DNA of 64,000 nucleotides from Lachnospiraceae bacterium (GTDB lineage Bacteria > Bacillota > Clostridia > Lachnospirales > Lachnospiraceae). Location of the stretch: the NCBI GenBank assembly GCA_902363665.1, contig CABJAW010000004.1, forward strand, positions 186,001 to 250,000, read 5' to 3'. A program made the position numbers and the translations under genes. The notes below the pieces were generated by a model. The model saw nothing but the letters and a program-made list of their open reading frames with translations. It did not search any database and was not told where the DNA came from. Below, piece by piece: positions 7,209 through 14,590 of this stretch; the first letter of the stretch is position 1; each line of letters starts with the position of its first letter.

Positions 7209-9392
7209 ATGGAAGACATTACGATCAATGATCTCTATCTGAAATATACGGATGGCATCAGCGAAGCACTTGAGGATGACCGGTATTTTCAATATCTGTT
7301 TGAGATCGTTCAGGCAGGAAACAATACGTTACAGCAAAAGCACCGGATTCTGCACAAGGTAGTCGATGAGCAGTGGCTGAGCGTAGTGGAGGAGGGGCTT
7401 ACTGCGATTTTCAATATCGTGGACAAGCCGCGCCGGTTTATCACGACATCGGAGGAGGTCGTTCCGGTCGCACTCGCAAAAAAGATTACAGCGGACAGTG
7501 TGCGCCACTTAAGCCAGAACACACAGTTTATTGTGGCAAACGCAAAGGGCGAGATCCAGCCGACGAAGATTTTAAATGTGACGACGGAGGAAAGCTATGA
7601 TCTGTATGAAAACCGTTTCGTTTATCATCTGATCCAGCGGTTGTTTGCATTTGTGGACAAGCGGACGGATGTCATCTTCTGGTCGACCGGCGATGAAACG
7701 TGTGATGTCATGAGTATGGAAAGCTCGATTGATGATGCGTATGAGGAAATTTCCTATAAAGTGGAAATGAAGATCAGAAACCGCCAGAGCCTGGTGGAAA
7801 ATGACACCGATAACATGAGCATATTCAAGCGAATCGACCGTGTGCGCAGGATGTCGCGGGTTTTGCGGTCGAGTTCCTTTTGTGATATTATGAATGGCTG
7901 CGCACGTGTGTACAGCCCGATCCAGCGGACAAACCTGATGATGAAGGATCCGGATTACCGGACGTGCTATAAGCTGTGGCAGTTTATCGAGAACTACGAT
8001 GAAGTCGGTTATTCCATCGAGGAGCAGGACAGTGCGCTGGAATTTGATGAAGAGTATTTGCTGCAGATGTATATCAACCTGATTACCAATTATACGGTAT
8101 TTAAGAGCCTGCTGGAGTCTGATCCGCGTAAGATGAGCGAGATCGCGCAGGAAAAGCGGGAGCCGGTAAAGCCAAAATTTATTAAGGAAATCAAGGAAGA
8201 GATTGTCGATGATTATAATATTCCGGATGTTGAGGTGCGCAAGGTCATCATCGAGGAGGTGACGCAGGCGCAGCTGGACGCGGAGGCAAAGCTGGCAGAA
8301 GAGACAGCCCGTCGTGAGGAGCTGGAGCAGTCGCTTTCCGACCTGCAAAGCCAGCTGGATTTTCTGAACCGGCAGCTGGAAGAAATGCAGGATCTGCAGA
8401 TGCAGACAGAAGGAGAAAAGGCAGCGGCCGAGGCAGAACTTGATGCGCAAAAGCATGCGCGGACGGCGGCAGAAGAAGCGGCCGAGGCAGCAAGAGCACA
8501 GGCCCGCACGGAGATCGACGCGGCACGGGACGAAGCGAAGGAAGCGATAGAAGCGGCCGGGGTGCAGGTGCAGGAAGCGAAAGCGAAGGCGGCACAGGAC
8601 GTGCAGCAGGCGAAAGAGCAGATCGAAGCCGCGCAGGTAAAAGCGGCACAGGCGGTGCAGCAGGCGCAGACCGAAGCAAAAGAGCAGATCGAAGCCGCGC
8701 AGGTAAAAGCGGCACAGGACGTGCAGCAGGCGCAGACTGAAGCGAAAGAGCAGATCGAAGCTGCGCAGATAAAGGCCGCGCAAGAGGTGCAGCAGGCGCA
8801 GACTGAAGCGAAAGAGCAGATCGAAGCCGCGCAGGCGAGGGCGGCGCAGGAAGCAGCAGCTCTGGAAAAAGAGAAGACGGATGCACTTGCCGCAGCGGAA
8901 AAAGATGCTGAAAACCGGATCGCTGCATTGCAGGCCGAGGCACAGCGCCAGATTGCAGAAGCGCAGCAGGAGGCAGAAGCGGAGGCAGAACGCATCCGTC
9001 GGGAGGCACAGGAGCAGATCGCACACAGCCGTCAGGAAGCCGAATCACAGGCGGCGGCTGCAAGGGAAGCTGCGAAGGCGGAAGCAGCGCAGATCAGGCA
9101 GAGTGCAGACCGCGAAGTACAGGCTGCACAGGCGGAAACGAGTGCTGCAAGGGAAGCAAAGAAGCAGGCCGAGGCCGCAAAGGAGGCCGCAGAAAAAAGT
9201 GCGGCAGCCGCGCAGCTTGAGGCTGAGCAGGCAGCAAAAGAAGCAAAGGATTTTGCAAAGAAATACGAGGCGGCGGAGGCAGCAAAAGAGAAAGCCATCG
9301 CAAAGGCGCAGGCCAACAGTCTGTCAAAATATCTGGTGACAGCGCTCCGCGAACGAAAAGAGCGGAAAAATCAAAAAGAGGATGACAAATGA
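7209..9392 (+). CDS. DUF2357-domain (McrC N-domain-like) protein with long coiled coil
   Basis: The product has 727 residues. Residues about 1-300 resemble DUF2357: IFNIVDKPRRFI (about 65-76), then ESYDLYENRFVYHLIQ (about 128-143), the conserved core seen in McrC-type partners of McrB ATPases. In that family a PD-(D/E)xK nuclease normally follows; I see no such motif here. From about residue 345 to 710 the protein is an uninterrupted Ala/Glu/Gln/Lys-rich coiled coil containing nearly four copies of a 22-residue (66-bp) unit beginning KEQIEAAQVKAAQ. There is no membrane segment. It overlaps the next gene by 4 bases (ATGA). Location between a McrB-like ATPase and a signal peptidase with similar helical tails suggests a cytoplasmic scaffold for the export machinery; this is inference. 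Confidence 0.7.
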   Translation: MEDITINDLYLKYTDGISEALEDDRYFQYLFEIVQAGNNTLQQKHRILHKVVDEQWLSVVEEGLTAIFNIVDKPRRFITTSEEVVPVALAKKITADSVRHLSQNTQFIVANAKGEIQPTKILNVTTEESYDLYENRFVYHLIQRLFAFVDKRTDVIFWSTGDETCDVMSMESSIDDAYEEISYKVEMKIRNRQSLVENDTDNMSIFKRIDRVRRMSRVLRSSSFCDIMNGCARVYSPIQRTNLMMKDPDYRTCYKLWQFIENYDEVGYSIEEQDSALEFDEEYLLQMYINLITNYTVFKSLLESDPRKMSEIAQEKREPVKPKFIKEIKEEIVDDYNIPDVEVRKVIIEEVTQAQLDAEAKLAEETARREELEQSLSDLQSQLDFLNRQLEEMQDLQMQTEGEKAAAEAELDAQKHARTAAEEAAEAARAQARTEIDAARDEAKEAIEAAGVQVQEAKAKAAQDVQQAKEQIEAAQVKAAQAVQQAQTEAKEQIEAAQVKAAQDVQQAQTEAKEQIEAAQIKAAQEVQQAQTEAKEQIEAAQARAAQEAAALEKEKTDALAAAEKDAENRIAALQAEAQRQIAEAQQEAEAEAERIRREAQEQIAHSRQEAESQAAAAREAAKAEAAQIRQSADREVQAAQAETSAAREAKKQAEAAKEAAEKSAAAAQLEAEQAAKEAKDFAKKYEAAEAAKEKAIAKAQANSLSKYLVTALRERKERKNQKEDDK
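8613..8860 (+). repeat. 66-bp in-frame tandem repeat, about 3.7 copies
   Basis: Units begin with AAAGAGCAGATCGAAGC at 8613, 8679, 8745 and 8811 and encode KEQIEAAQ(V/I)KAAQ(A/D/E)VQQAQTEA. The 22-residue period equals about three heptads plus one residue, so the repeats lengthen the coiled coil. High base identity between copies indicates recent expansion or contraction. Confidence 0.9.
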
Positions 9393-10084
9393 TAAAAAAG
9401 ACTTTTCTTGCCCTCATCAATTTTCTTTCCCTGGTGATCATTGCGGCGGCGATCGCGGTGCTGTGCATGGTGGTATTCACACCGTCCGGGAAGACGCCGA
9501 ATATTGCGGGATACTCGTTTCTGCGGATCACGACGGGAAGTATGGAACCGACGTACGGGGTCGATACCATGATCGTGGTGAAAAAAACGGAGCCATCAGA
9601 GATTAAAGTCGGAGACGTGATCTCATTTTACTCCTCTGATCCGGCGCTGGACGGTGCGGTCAATACGCACCGTGTGACGGCAGTCCGGCGCGAAGGGGAT
9701 CAGTGGGTGTACACGACGCGCGGCGATGCCAACAACGTGGATGATACGTATGAGGCGTATTCCTGTTACCTCGTCGGAAAGGTGGTCGGCTCGTCGGTTC
9801 TGATTGGCAAGCTTTCCCGCCTGACAGCAAATCCACTGATCTTTATTTCGATTATTTTGATTCCGCTGGCTCTTATTTTGATCGGTAATCTTGTCCGCAC
9901 ACTCCGTCTTGCCGGAAAGATCGCGAAGGAGGAGGAAGCAAAGGCTGTTCAGGAAGCGATCCGGGAGCTCCGGGAGAAGCAGGCGGCGCAGCAGAAAGCG
10001 GTATCAGACGAGAGAAACGAAGCGGAAGCTTTTTCTGGTTTAACACGTGAAGCTGACTTTTCTGAAAATTCAGGTGAAAAATAG
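9389..10084 (+). CDS. sipW: ER-type (SipW-like) signal peptidase I, second copy
   Basis: The second SipW-type peptidase of the cluster has 231 residues. The first membrane helix is at about residues 7-30; TTGSMEPTYGVDTM holds the catalytic serine (about residue 51); NTHRVTAV supplies the histidine that replaces the lysine of bacterial-type enzymes; TRGDANNVDD is the following conserved box. A second helix spans about 148-170, then a cytoplasmic helical tail (KEEEAKAVQEAIRELREKQ) that is shorter than in the copy at 4226. The start overlaps the stop of the DUF2357 gene, so it belongs to the same transcript. Two peptidases in one cluster suggest either different substrates or a heteromeric enzyme. 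Confidence 0.85.
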   Translation: MIKKTFLALINFLSLVIIAAAIAVLCMVVFTPSGKTPNIAGYSFLRITTGSMEPTYGVDTMIVVKKTEPSEIKVGDVISFYSSDPALDGAVNTHRVTAVRREGDQWVYTTRGDANNVDDTYEAYSCYLVGKVVGSSVLIGKLSRLTANPLIFISIILIPLALILIGNLVRTLRLAGKIAKEEEAKAVQEAIRELREKQAAQQKAVSDERNEAEAFSGLTREADFSENSGEK

Positions 10085-10116
10085 GAAATTACAGTAACAG
10101 CACAATACAGGACACA

Positions 10117-10155
10117 CAAAATCGCGCTTCGCACATTGCAGGCGCGATTTTTTTA
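10117..10155 (+). terminator. Terminator at the end of the SipW/McrB cluster
   Basis: AAAATCGCGC (10118-10127) pairs with GCGCGATTTT (10142-10151), followed by further T. It closes the cluster that begins at 266. Confidence 0.85.
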
Positions 10156-10164
10156 TGGTATAAT
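10136..10164 (+). promoter_or_regulatory. Sigma-A-type promoter for the TetR gene
   Basis: TTGCAG (10136-10141), 17-base spacer and TATAAT (10159-10164). The -35 box overlaps the 3' arm of the preceding terminator. The predicted leader is about 90 nt. Confidence 0.6.
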
Positions 10165-10261
10165 CGATCGTAGTCAAAATCGGGCTTGGTTACAAAAAAG
10201 AAACTGATATTGAATCACAGACACATTTGATTAATCGCATAAGAGAAGAAAGGATGACACG

Positions 10262-10954
10262 ATGCCGAGAGGAATACAGAGAAAAGGAATTATCAGAAGA
10301 AATAAAATTTTGCGCTCTGCAGTGAAGCTGTTTCTGGAGGGCGGATATGAAAAGACAACGACAGCCAATATTGCACAGGCGGCAGGAATGGCGCCATCGT
10401 CTTTTTTCGCAGCCTTTGAAAATAAGGAAGCACTCCTTTATACGCTGACCGAGTCAATGTTTGAGAGCCAGTTTGACAATACAGAAAAGCTGATCGGAAG
10501 CAGCGCGGATCCGCTTCTGGTGTATGCGGTGGAAACGGCGCTTCAGATGTATATCACGGAGCTTTCCGAGCCGCTCCGGGAGCTGTATGTGATGGCATAT
10601 TCCCTTCCGACCACGTCAGAATATATTTATCAGAATACGGCGAAAAAAGTAGGAACATTATTTAAAGACTATGTTCCGGGCGCGCAGGAAAAAGATTTTT
10701 ATGAGATGGATATCGCTTCGGCAGGCGTGATGCGCGGGTTTATGGCGAAGCACTGTGATCTTTATTTTACGATCGATCAGAAGCTGAAGCGTTTTCTGGG
10801 CTGCTGCTTTACGCTTTACCATGTTCCGCAGGAGAAGCAGGATGCGGTGATCGGTGCAGTGCTTGCGATGGAATTAAAACCGATCGCAGAGAAGATCATC
10901 GCAGACACGGTGGCGAGGGCAGAACAGGGTTTTGAGGAGATTATGGCAAACTGA
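10262..10954 (+). CDS. TetR/AcrR-family transcriptional regulator
   Basis: The 230-residue product has an N-terminal helix-turn-helix typical of TetR: ILRSAVKLFLEGGYEKTTT followed by NIAQAAGMAPSSFFAAFENKEAL (about residues 14-60). The C-terminal ligand-binding part has no assignable specificity. The start at 262 bases past the window's 10-kb mark has AGAAAGGATGAC upstream. It is followed after 68 bases by an aminotransferase gene on the same strand, which it may control or accompany; no operator palindrome was identified. The preceding SipW cluster is separated by a terminator. Confidence 0.85.
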   Translation: MPRGIQRKGIIRRNKILRSAVKLFLEGGYEKTTTANIAQAAGMAPSSFFAAFENKEALLYTLTESMFESQFDNTEKLIGSSADPLLVYAVETALQMYITELSEPLRELYVMAYSLPTTSEYIYQNTAKKVGTLFKDYVPGAQEKDFYEMDIASAGVMRGFMAKHCDLYFTIDQKLKRFLGCCFTLYHVPQEKQDAVIGAVLAMELKPIAEKIIADTVARAEQGFEEIMAN

Positions 10955-11022
10955 TCGAAAGGAAATTTCAAAAAGAATGCGTTTCATCAGAGCATATCAG
11001 AATATAAGGGAGAAATAAGGGC

Positions 11023-12216
11023 ATGATTAACGAGACATATAAGGCAATGCTGCAGGGAAAATCCGTGATCCGTGAGCTGAGCGAGTACGCGACAGCCCGC
11101 GGAGCGGAGATTGGATATGAAAATGTATTTGATTACAGCCTTGGCAATCCGAGTGTACCGTGTACACAGGATTATACGGATGCAGTGATAAAGCTTCACC
11201 GGGAAGAAAATCCGATGGCGCTGCACGGTTACAGTCCGTCGCTCGGAAATACGAAGGTGCGCGGGATCGTGGCTGACAGCCTGAACCGCCGGTTTGGTAT
11301 GAATTATGAAACAAAGCATATTTTTATGGCTTCCGGAGCGGCAGGTGCGCTGGCGCATGCGATTCGCTGTGTGACAAAGCCCGGAGATGAGATCATTACG
11401 TTTGCACCGCTGTTTCCGGAGTATTTTCCGTATGTCAATACGAGCGGAGCAGTATTGAAAGTGGTTCCGGCGGATACGAAAGCATTTCAGATTAATTTTG
11501 AGGAATTTGAAAAGATGCTGAATCCGAATGTGGCGGCCATTCTCGTAAATTCTCCGAACAATCCGTCCGGTACGGTGTACAGTGAGGAGACGCTCACGCG
11601 TCTTGCAGATATCCTGTGTGCAAAGCAGAAAGAGTATGGTCACGACATTTTCATCATCAGTGATGAGCCGTACCGTGAGATCGTGTTTGACGGAAAGACC
11701 TGCCCGTACCTGAGCAAATTTTATGACAATACGCTGTCCTGTTATTCATTCTCGAAAAGCCTGAGCCTCCCGGGTGAGCGTATTGGCTACGTGGCGGCAA
11801 ATCCGGCCTGCACAGACGCTGATCTGATCGCTTTGATGTGCGGTCAGATCAGCCGCGGCATTGGCCACAACTGCCCGTCGTCGACCGTTCAGCAGGCAGT
11901 GGCAGAGGTGATCGATGAGACCAGCGATATGAGCGTCTATGAGACGAACCGCAATCTTCTGTACGATGCGCTGACACGTCTTGGCTTTGAGGTCGTAAAA
12001 CCGCAGGGAACGTTCTACATTTTCCCGAAGGCACTTGAGGAAGATGCAAAGGTATTCTGCATGAAGGCGAAAAAATATGACCTGATCCTCGTACCGGCGG
12101 ACGGCTTTTGCTGCCCGGGATATTTCCGGATGGCATACTGCATCGACACGGAAAAGGTGAAGCGGTCGATCCCGGTGCTTGAGAAATTTGTAAAAGAAGA
12201 GTATGGGAACAGCTGA
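11023..12216 (+). CDS. PLP-dependent class I/II aminotransferase
   Basis: A 397-residue fold-type I aminotransferase of the aspartate aminotransferase family, expected to transfer an amino group between an amino acid and a 2-oxo acid in the cytoplasm. Visible family features are SLGNPSV near the N-terminus, VNSPNNPSGTVY (about residues 176-187), the SDEPYREIVF aspartate that contacts the PLP ring, and the PLP lysine in SFSKSLSLPGERIGY (about 246-260). A C-terminal GTFYIFPKALEE segment matches the substrate-binding end. Substrate specificity cannot be read from the sequence. The stop codon lies inside a perfect palindrome shared with the stop of the convergent hydrogenase gene. Confidence 0.85.
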   Translation: MINETYKAMLQGKSVIRELSEYATARGAEIGYENVFDYSLGNPSVPCTQDYTDAVIKLHREENPMALHGYSPSLGNTKVRGIVADSLNRRFGMNYETKHIFMASGAAGALAHAIRCVTKPGDEIITFAPLFPEYFPYVNTSGAVLKVVPADTKAFQINFEEFEKMLNPNVAAILVNSPNNPSGTVYSEETLTRLADILCAKQKEYGHDIFIISDEPYREIVFDGKTCPYLSKFYDNTLSCYSFSKSLSLPGERIGYVAANPACTDADLIALMCGQISRGIGHNCPSSTVQQAVAEVIDETSDMSVYETNRNLLYDALTRLGFEVVKPQGTFYIFPKALEEDAKVFCMKAKKYDLILVPADGFCCPGYFRMAYCIDTEKVKRSIPVLEKFVKEEYGNS

Positions 12217-12229
12217 TTACAGCTGTTCC
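12206..12229. terminator. Palindrome spanning two convergent stop codons
   Basis: GGAACAGCTG (12206-12215), loop ATTA, CAGCTGTTCC (12220-12229). The TGA of the aminotransferase (12214-12216) and the TAA of the hydrogenase (12217-12219, minus strand) both lie inside it. It has no U-tract in either direction, so its role as a terminator is uncertain. Confidence 0.55.
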
Positions 12230-13725
12230 AGATCCGAAAGCCGTGCCTCGTACTTGGTATCCATACACTCTTCAAAGGCTGCTTCTTTCTTCATTTTTTC
12301 GAGAGAAGCGGCCGTTTTTTTGATTGGCTGGATCGTACCGGCTCCGGCAATACAGCCGCCAGGACAGGCCATTCCCTCCAGAAGATAGCCGTTATATTTT
12401 CCGGCTTTTGCAATCTGGAGCATTTTTTTGCAGTTGGCGAGGCCATCAGCACTTACTACCTTGACATCACGGGCCGGATCGAGACGGTGGACTGCCTTTA
12501 CGACTGCGGCAGCTACTCCGCCGCTGGCAGCGAAACCACGGCCGTCTGCGCTGGCGCGGACGAGCGGTTCGCCCTCCGGGAGAGAAGCAAAGTCAATATT
12601 TTTTGCTTCAAACATGCCGGCAACTTCCTCAAATGTCAGGACGAAATCGACATAGCTGCGGATCGTGCGGCGGCTGGCCTCCAGCTTTTTCGCCGCGCAT
12701 GGGCCGACAAATACGATCTTGCAGTCCGGTTCTTTCTGTTTGATGAGGCGGGCGGTGAGCACCATCGGGGTCAGCGCCATTGAGATGCATTCTGCCTGCT
12801 GCGGGAACAGCTTTTTCGCCATCATGGACCAGGCCGGACAGCAGGAAGTCGCCATGAACGGAAGCTTCTCCGGCACTTCTTTCAGAAAGTCTTTTGCTTC
12901 CTCGATCGTGCAGAGGTCTGCGCCGACCGCTACCTCGCGGATATCCGTAAAACCAAGTGCCTGGAATGCGCTGCGGATCTGCGTATTTTTCAGTCCCTCA
13001 AACTGGCCTGCGATGGCAGGTGCTACGATGGCATAGACGGGAGTCTCGCTCTTCAGTGCGAGTACGGTCTGGTAGATCTGTCCCTTGTCAACGATTGCAC
13101 TGAACGGGCAGCTGACGAGACACATGCCGCAGGACACACATTTATCCTGATCGATCTCGGCGCGGCCATGTTCGTCAGAATGGATTGCGCCCATGCCGCA
13201 GGCCTGCGAGCACGGCCGTTCCTGTTTGATGATCGCATTGTAAGGGCAGGCTTCAATGCACCTGCCGCATTTGATGCATTTGCTTTCATCGATCTTTGAT
13301 TTTCCGTTGATCATCGTGATCGCGCCCTTCGGACAGACCTCACGGCACGGATGCTCAAGGCAGCCCTGACACCCTTCTGTGACAAAAACACGTTTTTCCG
13401 CACAGGCATTGCAGGCAAATTTGATGACATTAATAAGGGGCGGCTCATAATATTTTTCCTCGATCACGCTGGCTTCGACGCCCTTTGAGACCGGAGCATG
13501 CTCAGTGATGCTGCGCAGTGACATGCCCATGGCAACGCGGAGACGCTCGCCGACTACGGCGCGTTCCAGAAAAATATCGTCGCGGTACAGGGCAACTTCG
13601 CCCGGTACGATGCGGTAGGGCAGCTCTTCAAGCGTGGATGTATCGTTCCCTTCATAGGCCATTCGTGCGATTTCTGTGAAGATCGCATGGCGGATTTTGG
13701 TTTTGGATGAGTAAAGTCCTCTCAT
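12217..13725 (-). CDS. Monomeric [FeFe] hydrogenase, group B-like
   Basis: A 502-residue cytoplasmic hydrogenase that interconverts protons and H2 using ferredoxin-type electrons. The frame is open further upstream, but ATG 13725 is preceded by AAGGAGG at 13731-13737 and matches family starts. Residues about 130-235 carry ferredoxin-type clusters, including CIKCGRCIEACPYNAI and CVSCGMCLVSCPFSAI. The H-cluster domain shows TSCCPAW (L1), GPCAAKK (L2, in place of the MPCxxKxxE of group A enzymes) and EGMACPGGCIAGAG (L3), a combination I associate with group B. No NADH-binding subunit is adjacent. A cobalamin riboswitch lies upstream on the same strand. In context with the Hdr-Flx operon on the other side it could reoxidise reduced ferredoxin. 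Confidence 0.85.
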   Translation of the reverse strand: MRGLYSSKTKIRHAIFTEIARMAYEGNDTSTLEELPYRIVPGEVALYRDDIFLERAVVGERLRVAMGMSLRSITEHAPVSKGVEASVIEEKYYEPPLINVIKFACNACAEKRVFVTEGCQGCLEHPCREVCPKGAITMINGKSKIDESKCIKCGRCIEACPYNAIIKQERPCSQACGMGAIHSDEHGRAEIDQDKCVSCGMCLVSCPFSAIVDKGQIYQTVLALKSETPVYAIVAPAIAGQFEGLKNTQIRSAFQALGFTDIREVAVGADLCTIEEAKDFLKEVPEKLPFMATSCCPAWSMMAKKLFPQQAECISMALTPMVLTARLIKQKEPDCKIVFVGPCAAKKLEASRRTIRSYVDFVLTFEEVAGMFEAKNIDFASLPEGEPLVRASADGRGFAASGGVAAAVVKAVHRLDPARDVKVVSADGLANCKKMLQIAKAGKYNGYLLEGMACPGGCIAGAGTIQPIKKTAASLEKMKKEAAFEECMDTKYEARLSDLEQL

Positions 13726-13745
13726 AGATTCCTCCTTGTGTGGGT

Positions 13746-13864
13746 ATGTACGCTCGGAGCGAGAGTACATAAATGGCTTGTGGGCGGCAGTAAAACGAAT
13801 AGCGGAGTCCGTTTTGCGGGTCAGACGAAACTGCGCAGCGAAGCGGAGTGTGCGCAACCGTCTG
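13746..13864 (-). repeat. Three successive hairpins in the hydrogenase leader
   Basis: The first is at 13746-13770 (arms ATGTAC/GTACAT with inner CTCG/CGAG). The second is at 13792-13815 (AAAACG/CGTTTT). The third is at 13822-13864 (CAGACG/CGTCTG with two inner TGCGCA blocks). None has a U-tract. They lie between the riboswitch terminator and the hydrogenase start and would be transcribed as part of its leader. Confidence 0.6.
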
Positions 13865-13944
13865 GAATCACGGGAAATAAAGCACAAAAAAAGCGGTCAG
13901 AAAAGCTTCCGTGATAAAAACGGAAACAGTTTGACAGCTTACAG

Positions 13945-13980
13945 CGCAACAAAACAGACCGGCCTGTGCCGGGTCTTTTT
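13945..13980 (-). terminator. Terminator hairpin downstream of the cobalamin aptamer
   Basis: On the minus strand, GACCCGGC (13975-13968) pairs with GCCGGTC (13963-13957), followed by TGTTTTGTTG. It lies about 55 nt after the aptamer and is the likely expression platform. The same hairpin also has a T5 run on the plus strand. Confidence 0.65.
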
Positions 13981-14028
13981 CTGAATTATTTACTATCGCT
14001 GCCATCTCTCGTGACGAATGATAATAAT

Positions 14029-14191
14029 CCGTGAGCAGGTTTTCTGGCTTGCAGGCAATACAGCGATTCGCCTTCCCGGAGAAGATAAAAACTCCAGTGA
14101 CTGTTTTGAAACGCGTTTCCTGCTTACAGCTGCGGGACAGCACAGGCGTTGCACCTGTTTCTCTTTTACCCGGCGACTGCCGGCACTCACG
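14029..14191 (-). promoter_or_regulatory. Cobalamin riboswitch aptamer
   Basis: Read on the minus strand, the conserved elements occur in order: GTGCCGGCAG...GGGTAAAAG, then CAGGTGCAACGCCTG, GTCCCGCAGCTGTAA, CAGTCACTGG, CCGGGAAGGCG, and GCAAGCCAGAAAACCTGC. The closing stem pairs CGTGAG (14191-14186) with CTCACG (14035-14030). These match the B12 riboswitch consensus. The next gene on this strand is the [FeFe] hydrogenase. Confidence 0.92.
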
Positions 14192-14217
14192 AAAAACTGA
14201 TGTTGATTTATTTTTTC

Positions 14218-14246
14218 ATTCTAGCATACTAAAAGAAGGAATACAA
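14218..14246 (-). promoter_or_regulatory. Promoter for the cobalamin riboswitch transcript
   Basis: On the minus strand, TTGTAT (14246-14241), a 17-base spacer and TAGAAT (14223-14218). The predicted start, near 14211, is about 20 nt before the aptamer. Confidence 0.75.
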
Positions 14247-14279
14247 GTGGCAACTGTGTTCATGAAAATCATAAGGCAC

Positions 14280-14317
14280 ACCTGTTTGCAAAATTTTACC
14301 TGGCGCTGAACGGGAAG
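14280..14317 (+). repeat. Degenerate half copy of the MITE-like repeat
   Basis: CCTGTTTGCAAAATTTTACC followed by TGGCGCTGAAC resembles one end of the element at 37561-37702 read in reverse. The opposite end and target duplication are not seen. Confidence 0.4.
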
Positions 14318-14339
14318 CAGATTGTACGTAAAAAAATAC

Positions 14340-14368
14340 TTGTTAACAATATAACAATGTGATAATGT
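14340..14368 (+). promoter_or_regulatory. Possible promoter of the Hdr-Flx-fumarate operon
   Basis: TTGTTA (14340-14345), 17 bases, TAATGT (14363-14368). It would leave a leader of about 215 nt before 14591 in which I recognise no RNA motif. Confidence 0.4.
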
Positions 14369-14590
14369 GAAAAGAAGAATCGGAGCTAATACTTCCAAAG
14401 CGGAGTGAGAAGTTTTAACTCTCATCAGAAGATAAACTGAAAACGTTTGATCATTTAGCCGAAAATGCAGCGGAGGCAGACGGAAAAAATGAGAAAACTG
14501 ATCAATTTATGTTTCTGGTGATATTAGCGATGGTTTTTTTCTTTTACCCTAAATTGTTAAAAAAAAGACAATCACAAAGGAGAATGGACG

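Noticed and set aside
7572..9026. Long minus-strand open frames opposite the coiled-coil gene
   Set aside because: They are complement shadows of Ala/Glu-rich repeats (Leu/Arg/Cys-rich products), with no ribosome sites or recognisable domains.
5236..9392. Calling the ATPase and DUF2357 pair a functional McrBC restriction system
   Set aside because: No nuclease motif is visible and the ATPase has membrane helices; the SipW context argues for another role, so defence is only mentioned as an alternative.
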